From NCBI GenBank assembly GCA_966211525.1, contig CBIHOZ010000020.1:1-62571 (forward strand): a DNA stretch of 62,571 nt, in the 5' to 3' direction. The translations under genes were made by a program, and so were the position numbers. Positions 1-7,650 of this stretch are shown one piece after another (position 1 is the first letter of the stretch; each line of letters begins with the position of its first letter). Source of the DNA: Ohtaekwangia sp966211525. GTDB lineage: Bacteria > Bacteroidota > Bacteroidia > Cytophagales > Cyclobacteriaceae. Under the pieces are notes generated by a model that was not told the DNA's origin, did no database searches, and saw only the letters and a program-made list of their open reading frames with translations.

Positions 1-1094
1 ATTGTTACCGTGGCGCTTTTCTGTTCAGCTTAGTAGTACGACCAGCACGCTCCGAGGAAACGGCTGCGCGGTATATCTGCAAATTCAAAGTTAATGGCTC
101 CGGTACCGTAGTCCAGTTTGCGGTTGTCTTTCAGGTAATCGCCTTCAATAACGATCTCTGTATTCTTACCGGCTTTTACCAGGAACGAAGGATTGAAATA
201 GATACGGTCGGATTTTACTTCGTCACGGAAGCTTCTTGCATTTTCATAACTGGTGTTAATGCGGTAGGCAACTTTGCTGCTGTTATTTACCGAACCATAT
301 ATATCCAGTGAGGGTTTGTAATAGTCGTAGCTGCCGGTTCGGAATGATAGCTCGCCACCATTCTGAAATTTAGGTTTCTTGGTAACAAGATTCAGAACAC
401 CACCAGCCGTTACATTTCCGAAGAGAATTGCTGCGCTTCCTTTTAATACTTCTACGCGTTCAAGTCCGCTTATCTCCGGCATCACACCGTTGTTATAGCG
501 AACACCGTTTTTAAAAGTGTTGCTGCTTCCGTAGCTGAAACCGCGTCCTGCTATTTCTTCCTGCACACCGCCGGTAGTTCCCATTAGGTATATACCACTG
601 GTGTTAGTGAGTACATCGCTGAGGCGACCAACCTGCTGATTGTCCAACACAGTCTTATCAATCACAATTATACTCTGCGGAAGATCCATCGGTTTGATAC
701 CGGCTTTACCGATCTCCACCGTTTTTTCATTCAGGCTGCGGGTATCGCTTACAACAATCTCTGCGAGTTGCTCCGAACTTTCGGATAAGGAGAAATCAAC
801 TACAGTTATTTCATTGGCAGTTACAGAAACTTGTTTTTCCTGCTGCTGGAATCCCACCAAAGAGGTGATGAGTGTATAGGTTCCGGCCTTCACGTTTTTG
901 AGTGTAAATGAGCCGTCTTCTGCCGTGATGGTGCCCTTGTTGTTCTCTTTCAAAGCGATGCTAACATAGGGAGCGGGCTGTCCATCGCTGGTTTTAACAA
1001 TACCTTTTACAGTACCGTGCTGTGCTAGTGCAGCGATGCTAACGATACTGAAAATCAATGCAATAAAGAATTTGCTGGTAGAGGTAGCAATCAT
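1..1094 (-). pseudogene. TonB-dependent siderophore receptor, 5' part, interrupted by an in-frame stop
   Basis: Outer-membrane ligand-gated porin that would import ferric siderophores with TonB/ExbBD energy. The start at 1094 gives a Sec signal peptide ending near ALA-Q (residues 1-25). A carboxypeptidase-D regulatory-like domain follows (about 26-108), then a plug domain (about 125-250) with the MDLPQS segment typical of FhuA-type siderophore receptors and the beginning of the beta-barrel. Translation stops at TAA (32-30) after 354 residues, although the family is usually 700-800 residues. The same frame continues past the stop to the window edge as AEQKSATVT, which is the expected barrel continuation. 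So the stop is an in-frame nonsense codon, not a natural end. The gene is a disrupted allele or carries a sequence error; the remainder lies outside the window. Confidence 0.8.
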
Positions 1095-1159
1095 ATTTTA
1101 TTTAGACTTATTTTAAACAGCACAAAGGTATACTGCTATTTAGAAGAAGTACAAATAAG

Positions 1160-1186
1160 AAAGGGGATTAATTTATAATCCCCTTT
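1160..1186 (-). terminator. Hairpin terminator downstream of uxaA
   Basis: Perfect 11-bp inverted repeat (1160-1170 with 1176-1186) around a 5-nt loop, 27 nt past the uxaA stop. On the minus strand it is followed by a T-rich stretch. It lies between uxaA and the TonB receptor gene, so it probably insulates the two minus-strand genes. Confidence 0.7.
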
Positions 1187-1212
1187 CAGTAGCCTTTTAT
1201 GAGTGTTAATTA

Positions 1213-2859
1213 TTACAGAGATACTCCCCTCTTCCAGGGTATAAAATCGTCCTGGTTCAGTTCTACGGCTTTCGCAGTTATGCGACCACTGGCTACTTCG
1301 ATGATAAAATCGAGAATATCTTCACCTTCCTGCTCAATGGTTTTCTCACCGGAGATGATACCGCCTGTGTTATAGTCGATGATATCCGGCATGCGCTGGG
1401 CAAGCTTGGTGTTTGTAGCAATCTTGATTACCTGTGACACCGGGTTACCGGTTGGTGTACCCAGACCAGTTGTAAAGAGAATGATCTGTGCTCCTGAGCC
1501 TGTCGTACCGGTTGTACTTTCAACATCATTACCAGGCGTGCAAAGTAAATTTAGTCCGGGCTTCTTGATATACTCTGCATATTGCAGTACATCCGCTACC
1601 GGAGCGTTTCCTCCTTTTTTAGCAGCACCTGCTGATTTTATAGCATCGGTGATCAGACCATCTTTAATGTTACCCGGTGACGGGTTCATATCAAAACCTG
1701 AACCTACAGCTTCTGCGGCACTGGAGTACGTGCGCATCAGTTTGATAAAGAGTTCTGCAGCGCTGTCTTCTTCACATCGGTTGATCAGTTCCTGTTCAAC
1801 ACCACACAGTTCAGGAAACTCTGAAAGTATAGTACTGCCTCCGAGTGTAACCAGTAAATCTGACGTATGCCCTATAGCCGGGTTTGCAGATATACCGGAG
1901 AAACCATCCGACCCACCACACTTCAAACCTACTACAAGTTTACTGAGTGGTGCAGGCTTACGTTCAATCTTGTTTACTTCAATAAGTTCAAAGAAAGTTT
2001 TCTGTATAGCCTGTGTGAGTAACTCTTGCTCTGTACCTGATTGCTGCTGATCGAGAATGATCACAGGCTTGGTACCTTTCGGATCGAGTGCCTGAAGTTT
2101 TTCGCGCAGTGTTTTGATCTCTGCATTCTGGCAACCGAGGCTTAATATAGTAGCACCGGCTACGTTCGGGTTATGTATATATCCGGCAAGCAGTGCACAC
2201 AGTGTTTGTGAATCCTGGCGTGTACCACCACAACCTCCCTGATGCGTCAGAAATTTTATACCATCTATATTTTTGAAGATGCGAGCGTGCCCGTTTTCAG
2301 CAACAGGTTGAAAAGATATAGAAGAAATTTTATCAGTCTTTCCTTCTTTATACAGACTTACCAGTTCGTGAACGTAGTTCTTGTATGCATCCGGCTTACT
2401 GAAACCGAGTTCTTCGATAAAAGCTTTGCTGATTACTTCCACGTTTCTGTTCTCACAGAACACCAGTGGTATAACCAGCCAGTAGTTTGCTGTACCTACC
2501 TGTCCATCGGCACGGTGATAGCCCATGAAAGTTTTGTTCTTGAACTTCGAAACATCCGGTGGAGTCCATTGATAGGTTTTTGTTCTGCCGGAGTATGGAG
2601 CAGCTTTGTGCTTGATGTTGTGCGTACCAATAACACCACCTTCCTTAATAGGAGAGAGGGCCTTGCCTACCACGGTTCCGTACATGATCACTTCTTCTTC
2701 AGGCTGAAGCGGTTTCTCCAGGAATTTGTGTTTGGCCGGTACATCGTCTACCAGGGTAAGAGATCCACCATTGAGCGTTAGCTTTTCTCCGGCTTTGAGG
2801 TCTGTTAATGCTACATAAACATTATCAGACGGATGAATTTTTAGAAATCTGTTTGACAT
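1213..2859 (-). CDS. uxaA: Altronate dehydratase
   Basis: Cytoplasmic dehydratase converting D-altronate to 2-keto-3-deoxygluconate (KDG) in galacturonate catabolism. The 548-residue protein has the usual full-length layout. An N-terminal SAF domain (about 1-90, beginning with FLKIHPSDNVYVAL) is followed by the large UxaA catalytic domain with the conserved stretches GCGGTRQDSQ, LSLGCQNAEI and KCGGSDGFSG. The start at 2859 is preceded by the divergent promoter region shared with the aldolase-like gene at 2948. Its neighbours (sugar oxidoreductases, KDG kinase, KDPG aldolase, hexuronate permease) support the role. A LacI-type palindrome just upstream suggests that both divergent units are co-regulated. 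Altronate oxidoreductase (UxaB) and uronate isomerase (UxaC) are not in the window. Confidence 0.9.
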   Translation of the reverse strand: MSNRFLKIHPSDNVYVALTDLKAGEKLTLNGGSLTLVDDVPAKHKFLEKPLQPEEEVIMYGTVVGKALSPIKEGGVIGTHNIKHKAAPYSGRTKTYQWTPPDVSKFKNKTFMGYHRADGQVGTANYWLVIPLVFCENRNVEVISKAFIEELGFSKPDAYKNYVHELVSLYKEGKTDKISSISFQPVAENGHARIFKNIDGIKFLTHQGGCGGTRQDSQTLCALLAGYIHNPNVAGATILSLGCQNAEIKTLREKLQALDPKGTKPVIILDQQQSGTEQELLTQAIQKTFFELIEVNKIERKPAPLSKLVVGLKCGGSDGFSGISANPAIGHTSDLLVTLGGSTILSEFPELCGVEQELINRCEEDSAAELFIKLMRTYSSAAEAVGSGFDMNPSPGNIKDGLITDAIKSAGAAKKGGNAPVADVLQYAEYIKKPGLNLLCTPGNDVESTTGTTGSGAQIILFTTGLGTPTGNPVSQVIKIATNTKLAQRMPDIIDYNTGGIISGEKTIEQEGEDILDFIIEVASGRITAKAVELNQDDFIPWKRGVSL

Positions 2860-2877
2860 ATTGATAAATCGCGTATC

Positions 2878-2897
2878 TTGCGCAATCGATTGCGCAA
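2878..2897. promoter_or_regulatory. Perfect 20-bp palindrome, probable LacI-family operator
   Basis: TTGCGCAATCGATTGCGCAA is identical to its own reverse complement and has a central CG with the A/T-rich flanks usual for LacI/GalR-family operators. It sits in the 88-bp gap between divergent uxaA (start 2859) and the aldolase-like gene (start 2948), where it could repress both. No LacI-type regulator is encoded in the window. The assignment is from motif shape and position only. Confidence 0.6.
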
Positions 2898-2947
2898 TTT
2901 ACACAGTTTTGATATTAAAGCAAGGGACGAAATTAATATAATTAATC

Positions 2948-3652
2948 ATGCACCGCAGCGAAACAATAACGCTTCAGAAAGTTAAATCTACTATCAGCAG
3001 AAACGGCATGATCCCTTTTTTTAATCATCCGAATATAGACTGTGTGCTGGAGGTCATGAAGATTTTAAAACGCTGCGAATGCGATGTGTTTGAATTCACA
3101 CACCAGCGCGATGCACGCGGTATACGCATGTTTACCTGGCTGGCCGATCATGCAAAAGAACTCGGTATAACCATGGGAGCCGGCACGATACTCGATGCAT
3201 CGCAGGCAAATCGCTATATACGGGCCGGTGCACAATTTATATCATCACCGTTTCTGCACGAAGATGTAGCCAATGCCTGTCATGATAACGATGTCTTATG
3301 GATACCCGGATGTACAACGCTGGCCGATGTACAACAGGCAAAGACGTGGGGTGCTACTATGGTTATGATTATACCCGGCAATATTCTCGGGCCGGACTTT
3401 GTAAAACAGGTTGTTGCCATTCATCCGGAACTGATGTGTATACCTTCCGGTGGTGTTACTATGGCGAAAAATAATATCGGGAGCTGGTTTGATGCAGGTG
3501 CATTAAGTGTTAGGTTAGGTGACGCATTGTTTACACGCGAAGATGTGGCGGTGAAGGATTGGGGAAAAATAGAGCGCAATGTTTTCCATGCGTTTCAGGG
3601 AATCAAGCAATTAAAATCGTCTATCCTAAGAACCAAATCGATCAGCATCTAG
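2948..3652 (+). CDS. KDPG-aldolase-like protein lacking the Schiff-base lysine
   Basis: A 234-residue TIM-barrel protein of the bifunctional 4-hydroxy-2-oxoglutarate/KDPG aldolase (Eda) family. It has the family landmarks FEFTHQR (catalytic Glu and Arg of the active site), GAGTILD, PGCTTLADV, PGNILGP and SGGVT. In the position where class I Eda enzymes carry the Schiff-base lysine (E. coli KFFPAE; the paralogue at 6914 has IKVFPG), this protein has Met140 in MVMIIPG. Either it catalyses something else, or it is inactive or regulatory, or a different lysine is used. It heads a tightly packed operon: the oxidoreductase gene starts 2 nt after its stop. Family assignment is firm; activity as an aldolase is doubtful. 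Confidence 0.8.
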   Translation: MHRSETITLQKVKSTISRNGMIPFFNHPNIDCVLEVMKILKRCECDVFEFTHQRDARGIRMFTWLADHAKELGITMGAGTILDASQANRYIRAGAQFISSPFLHEDVANACHDNDVLWIPGCTTLADVQQAKTWGATMVMIIPGNILGPDFVKQVVAIHPELMCIPSGGVTMAKNNIGSWFDAGALSVRLGDALFTREDVAVKDWGKIERNVFHAFQGIKQLKSSILRTKSISI

Positions 3653-3653
3653 C

Positions 3654-4703
3654 ATGGCCACAGTTCCAATTGTAACAGCATTACTTTCTTATGGCATGTC
3701 GGGCGAAGTATTTCATGCCCCGCTCATTGCCGCACATCCACAGTTTCAGCTACATACCATTGTACAACGCAGCAGCACACATGCCACCAAACGGTATCCG
3801 CAGGTGCGTGTAGTCGATCACGTTGATAAAGTATTTGAGGATGATGCAATAGAACTCATCGTAGTAAACACTCCTAACGACACGCATACTGATTTTGTAA
3901 CGCGTGCGCTCGAAGCGGGTAAACATGTTATTGTTGAGAAACCGTTTACCGTTACGGCTGCAGAAGCCGATCAACTCATCGCACTCGCTAAAAAGAAAAA
4001 TAAGATACTTACCGTATTTCAGAACAGACGATGGGATGGTGGTTTTCTCACAGTAAAAAAAATACTCGAGAATAACTTAGTGGGTAAGATGGTTGAGCTG
4101 GAAGTGCATTACGATCGCTTCCGGAATTATATACAACCTTCAACGTGGAAAGAAGAAACCGGCAGAGGCACAGGTATACTATATAATCTTGGTTCACACA
4201 TGCTGGATCAGATCATTCTGCTGTTCGGATTTCCGCGCGAGATCGATGCGCGCATCGGTATACAACGTCCCGGCGGAAAAGTAGATGATTACTACGATAT
4301 ACGTTTACAGTATAGCGGCTTTCATGTTATTGTAAAATCAAGTTACCTCGTGCGCGAACAAGGTCCGCAATATATACTGCACGGCACCGAAGGTTCATTT
4401 GTAAAGTATGGTATAGATCCACAGGAACAGGCATTGAAAGATGGGAAGACACCGGGCACCAGCGGCTGGGGTACAGAAGATAAACCATACTGGGGCAAGC
4501 TTAACACATCCATAGATGGTATACATGTGGAAGGCGTGATCGAAACATTGCCGGGTAACTACCTGGCTTTTTATCAAAACATATACGAGGTTATCCGACA
4601 GGATAAACCTTTGGCCGTGAAGCCGGAAGAATCGCGTGAAGTGATCCGGCTCATCGAATTATGTTATGAAAGCAATCGCACACGTCAAACTATTAAACTC
4701 TAA
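3654..4703 (+). CDS. Gfo/Idh/MocA family NAD(P)-dependent oxidoreductase
   Basis: Cytoplasmic dehydrogenase of 349 residues. The N-terminal Rossmann-like segment starts VTALLSYGMSGEVFHAPLI, the YdgJ/scyllo-inositol-dehydrogenase-like subgroup signature. The EKP motif (GKHVIVEKPF) contains the family's catalytic lysine, and a C-terminal alpha/beta substrate domain follows. The substrate is not evident. Its place between an Eda-like gene and a mannonate-oxidoreductase-type SDR suggests a sugar or sugar acid from the same catabolic route. It follows the upstream stop by 1 nt and precedes the SDR by 12 nt, so it is co-transcribed. Confidence 0.85.
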   Translation: MATVPIVTALLSYGMSGEVFHAPLIAAHPQFQLHTIVQRSSTHATKRYPQVRVVDHVDKVFEDDAIELIVVNTPNDTHTDFVTRALEAGKHVIVEKPFTVTAAEADQLIALAKKKNKILTVFQNRRWDGGFLTVKKILENNLVGKMVELEVHYDRFRNYIQPSTWKEETGRGTGILYNLGSHMLDQIILLFGFPREIDARIGIQRPGGKVDDYYDIRLQYSGFHVIVKSSYLVREQGPQYILHGTEGSFVKYGIDPQEQALKDGKTPGTSGWGTEDKPYWGKLNTSIDGIHVEGVIETLPGNYLAFYQNIYEVIRQDKPLAVKPEESREVIRLIELCYESNRTRQTIKL

Positions 4704-4715
4704 ATCGAACGTCCC

Positions 4716-5537
4716 ATGTATATACAAGATATATTCAATCTGCAAGGTAAAGTAGCCGTTGTTACCGGAGGAACCGGAGTGTTAGGGAGTGCCATGAGCA
4801 AAGCGCTCGCGAAAGCCGGTGCAAGTGTAGTGATACTCGGAAGAAGAAAAGAAGCTGCCGATGCACTGGCAGAAGAAATAAAAAAAGCAGGCGGTACAGC
4901 AACAGGAGTTTCCGCTGATGTACTGAACGAACAACAGCTGAAGGAAGCGAGAAAGATTATCACCGATCAATTTGGAACGATTGATATACTGGTAAACGGT
5001 GCAGGCGGAAACATGCCGGGTGCAACTATACTCCCGGATAAAAGTTTTCTCGATCTCAAGATTGATGACTTTCAAAAAGTAGTAGATCTGAATCTCACCG
5101 GTACAGTATTACCATCACAGGTATTTGGTGAGGTAATGGTAGCAAAGCGACAAGGCAACATCGTCAATATATCTTCCATGACATCGTTTCGTCCGCTCAC
5201 GCGTGTGGTAGGATACTCGGCAGCCAAAGCAGCCATCAGCAATCTCACGCAGTGGCTCGCAGTAGAAATGGCAAAGAAGTTTGGTGAAGGTATACGCGTG
5301 AATGCTATAGCACCGGGATTTTTTCTAACAGAGCAAAACAGAACATTGCTTACCAATACCGATGGAAGTCTTACGCCACGCGGAGAGTCAATCATTCGCA
5401 GTACACCATTCGGTCGCTTTGGTCAGGCCGATGAGTTGAATGGTACATTGATATGGTTGTGCTCGGATGCTTCGAAGTTTGTGTCGGGAATTGTAGTGCC
5501 GGTGGATGGCGGGTTTAGTGCGTTTACGGGAGTGTGA
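4716..5537 (+). CDS. SDR-family D-mannonate oxidoreductase (fructuronate reductase type)
   Basis: A 273-residue classical short-chain dehydrogenase: NAD(P)-binding TGGTGVLG (about 18-25), NNAG-like NGAGG, catalytic Ser in NISSMTS and the Tyr/Lys pair in GYSAAKAA, ending in the family-typical DGGFSAFTGV. This subgroup (as in Bacillus UxuB/YjmF) is usually annotated D-mannonate oxidoreductase, interconverting D-fructuronate and D-mannonate. That fits a hexuronate locus beside uxaA, KDG kinase and ExuT. The specific substrate is inferred from family and context. It is the last gene of the 2948-5537 operon, and a tRNA-like 3' fragment begins 5 nt after its stop. Confidence 0.78.
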   Translation: MYIQDIFNLQGKVAVVTGGTGVLGSAMSKALAKAGASVVILGRRKEAADALAEEIKKAGGTATGVSADVLNEQQLKEARKIITDQFGTIDILVNGAGGNMPGATILPDKSFLDLKIDDFQKVVDLNLTGTVLPSQVFGEVMVAKRQGNIVNISSMTSFRPLTRVVGYSAAKAAISNLTQWLAVEMAKKFGEGIRVNAIAPGFFLTEQNRTLLTNTDGSLTPRGESIIRSTPFGRFGQADELNGTLIWLCSDASKFVSGIVVPVDGGFSAFTGV

Positions 5538-5542
5538 GTGAA

Positions 5543-5570
5543 GTGCTGGTTCGAGTCCAGTCCTGGGCAC
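5543..5570 (+). other. Detached 3' end of a tRNA gene (tRNA-Leu-like)
   Basis: A canonical T-arm is seen: stem GCTGG (5545-5549), loop TTCGAGT (5550-5556), stem CCAGT (5557-5561). It is followed directly by a 7-nt acceptor strand CCTGGGC (5562-5568) and a discriminator A. Upstream is the SDR stop codon, so no D-arm or anticodon arm exists. The sequence matches the 3' end expected of a bacterial tRNA with a GCCCAGG acceptor, commonly tRNA-Leu in this phylum (recalled, not searched). It is best read as a displaced tRNA 3' end such as an attachment-site remnant. Confidence 0.6.
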
Positions 5571-5587
5571 ATCGTTTAACGGAATGG

Positions 5588-5835
5588 AAGAGTCCGAAAG
5601 TCGGGAAGTCCGGAAGACGGGAAGTGGGGGAGGAAGTTGGCGGGTAGGGGGTGCGTTGGGGGAGTAGAGTAAGAAGTAAGAATTTTGAAAATAGAATACT
5701 GATGGCATGTACTGGTTGGGTAAATATATACTTATGAACGGGTACTGCTTCAGAAATATAGCATTGTAAACTTCCGGTCTTTCGGACTTTCGGACTTCCG
5801 ACTTTCGGACTTCCCCGACTTTCCGTCTCCGGACA
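5588..5835. repeat. Purine-rich short tandem repeats and their inverted copy
   Basis: From 5588 to about 5635 the plus strand carries repeated GGAAGTCCG/GAAAGTCGG-type units. From 5771 to 5832 the complementary form recurs as CTTTCGGACTTCCG-type units. The two clusters face each other across about 140 bp and could pair in a long imperfect stem. Together with the tRNA fragment at 5543 they fill the 309-bp spacer between the SDR gene and the KDG kinase gene. No coding potential is seen here. Confidence 0.6.
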
Positions 5836-5846
5836 AAAAATGAGGA

Positions 5847-6845
5847 ATGAACAAAAAAGTAATCACCTTCGGAGAAATCATGTTACGGCTCTCTACTCCG
5901 GGGTTTGCCCGGTTTACGCAGGCCGAAAGTTTTAAAGCACTCTATGCGGGATCGGAAGCAAATGTAGCGGCATCACTCAGTCACTTTGGTATACCAACTG
6001 CGCATGTTACGCGTTTCCCCGAGAATGATCTGGGCAAGGCTGCAACACAGACACTGAAACGCTACGGTGTGGATACACGCTACATTGTATATGGCGAGGA
6101 ACGTATGGGACTATATTTCCTGGAAAATGGTGCGATGCAACGTGCGTCACGCATTGTATACGATCGTTTCAATTCTGCATTTGCTCATATCAAGCCGGGT
6201 ATGATCGATTGGACAGAGGTGTTGAAAGATGCCGCGTGGTTTCACTGGACGGGTATAACACCGGCTATATCGCAAGGCGCTGCCGATGTTTGCAAAGAAG
6301 CTATAGCAGTAGCAAGCAAGATGAACATCACCATCTCCGGTGATATAAACTATCGCAGAAACCTCTGGCAGTACGGAAAGACTGCCCGTGATATTATGCC
6401 TGCACTCATTGAATCTACCAATGTAATTATAGCCGGCATTACCGACATGGAAAATTGTGTAGGTATATCAGGCGCTACATTCGAAGAAGCATGCAAGGCC
6501 TTCAAACAAGCATATCCAGCAACTACAAAAATATCTACAACACTGCGCGATTCAGTAAGTTCATCGCACAACAGACTCACCGGTTTATTGTGGAATGGCA
6601 AGGAACTATTGCAATCGCAGGAGTATGATATGCCGAACATTGTAGATCGTGTAGGCGGAGGTGATGCGTATATGGCAGGTTTGATCTATGGTATACTTAC
6701 ATCCAAAACCGATGCAGCCACGGTAGAGTTTGCAACGGCTGCCAGCGTGCTCAAGCACTCCATTGAAGGCGATGTTAACCTCGTAACTGCCGATGAAGTA
6801 GAGCAACTCGTAAAAGGCGAAAATGTAGGCAAGCTGTTGCGATAA
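5847..6845 (+). CDS. kdgK: 2-keto-3-deoxygluconate kinase (PfkB family)
   Basis: Cytoplasmic sugar kinase phosphorylating KDG to KDPG. The 332-residue protein begins with the PfkB opening TFGEIMLRLSTPG and the substrate-binding AGSEANVAASLSHFG. It carries the C-terminal PfkB signature DRVGGGDAYMAGLIYG with the catalytic Asp. Length and N-terminus match bacterial KDG kinases. It is followed by a lysine-bearing KDPG aldolase and a hexuronate permease, so kinase and aldolase form the two last steps of the uronate pathway. The unit is separated from the SDR operon by the repeat-bearing spacer and may have its own promoter there. Confidence 0.88.
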   Translation: MNKKVITFGEIMLRLSTPGFARFTQAESFKALYAGSEANVAASLSHFGIPTAHVTRFPENDLGKAATQTLKRYGVDTRYIVYGEERMGLYFLENGAMQRASRIVYDRFNSAFAHIKPGMIDWTEVLKDAAWFHWTGITPAISQGAADVCKEAIAVASKMNITISGDINYRRNLWQYGKTARDIMPALIESTNVIIAGITDMENCVGISGATFEEACKAFKQAYPATTKISTTLRDSVSSSHNRLTGLLWNGKELLQSQEYDMPNIVDRVGGGDAYMAGLIYGILTSKTDAATVEFATAASVLKHSIEGDVNLVTADEVEQLVKGENVGKLLR

Positions 6846-6853
6846 GTATATAC

Positions 6854-6897
6854 ACGGATAACGTGTAATTATTAACGGATAACTTATAACGGATAAC
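6854..6897 (+). repeat. Three direct copies of ACGGATAAC
   Basis: Identical 9-mers at 6854-6862, 6875-6883 and 6889-6897, spaced 21 and 14 nt start to start, in the 68-bp gap between the kinase and aldolase genes. Their role is unknown. They could bind a regulator, influence mRNA processing, or be a degenerate intergenic repeat. Confidence 0.6.
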
Positions 6898-6913
6898 GAT
6901 TAACAGTCAAAGA

Positions 6914-7576
6914 ATGAAATTCACCAACCAGCAAATAGTAGATACCATGAAGCGCACCGGGGTGGTGCCATTATTCACACACGATAATGCTGAAGAAGCG
7001 CAGCAGGTAATAGAGGCCGCATATCGCGGAGGAGTTCGCGTGTTTGAATTTACCAACCGGAAGAAAAACTCATACGATGTATTTGTACACATTCTCAAAC
7101 AACGGAGTAACTATCCGGATCTGATGATTGGTATCGGTACGATCATGGATGGTGCTACTACCAAAAAATTTATTGATGCAGGAGCAGATTTTATTATATC
7201 TCCGATTCTGAAACTGGAGATGGCGGAAGTATGTCGTGCTCATAATAAACTCTGGATGCCCGGCTGTGCCACGCTTACGGAAATTGTAACCGCCAAAGAG
7301 AATGGCGCTGAAGTAATAAAAGTATTTCCGGGTTCTGTACTCGGGCCGGGCTTTGTGTCGTCTATCATGCCCGTTGTGCCGGATCTGCAATTGATGATTA
7401 CCGGAGGTGTAGAACCGAATGAGAAAAATTTATCTGCATGGTTCAAGGCCGGTGCCATGTGTGTAGGGATGGGATCGCAGTTATTTACAAAAGAAATTAT
7501 AGCAGAGAAGAATTGGACACTGCTGGAGAAGAATGTAACGGAGGCGTTGGATATCGTGAAGAAACTGCGTGGCTAA
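6914..7576 (+). CDS. 2-dehydro-3-deoxyphosphogluconate (KDPG) aldolase
   Basis: Class I aldolase cleaving KDPG to pyruvate and glyceraldehyde-3-phosphate. The 220-residue Eda-family TIM barrel has FEFTNRK (active-site Glu), GIGTIMD, PGCATLTEI, the Schiff-base Lys136 in EVIKVFPGS, and the phosphate-binding TGGVEP. It is a clear paralogue of the protein at 2948 but, unlike that copy, retains the catalytic lysine, so it is the likely functional aldolase of this locus. It lies 68 bp after kdgK and before the ExuT-type permease, all on the plus strand. Confidence 0.88.
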   Translation: MKFTNQQIVDTMKRTGVVPLFTHDNAEEAQQVIEAAYRGGVRVFEFTNRKKNSYDVFVHILKQRSNYPDLMIGIGTIMDGATTKKFIDAGADFIISPILKLEMAEVCRAHNKLWMPGCATLTEIVTAKENGAEVIKVFPGSVLGPGFVSSIMPVVPDLQLMITGGVEPNEKNLSAWFKAGAMCVGMGSQLFTKEIIAEKNWTLLEKNVTEALDIVKKLRG

Positions 7577-7650
7577 AAAAGTCTGTTGCAGTTGGCCGGA
7601 TATAGTATACATATACCTATAAGAGAATTTTACAACCAAACCCATAAACC

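Noticed and set aside
1379..2050. 223-codon open frame on the plus strand
   Set aside because: It is entirely antisense to uxaA, has no family features and mirrors the codon pattern of the real gene.
5543..5570. Complete tRNA gene
   Set aside because: Only the T-arm and acceptor 3' strand exist; coding sequence of the SDR gene occupies the place of the 5' half.
5588..5835. CRISPR array
   Set aside because: Units are 8-11 nt, contiguous and low-complexity, with no spacers of uniform length and no cas genes.
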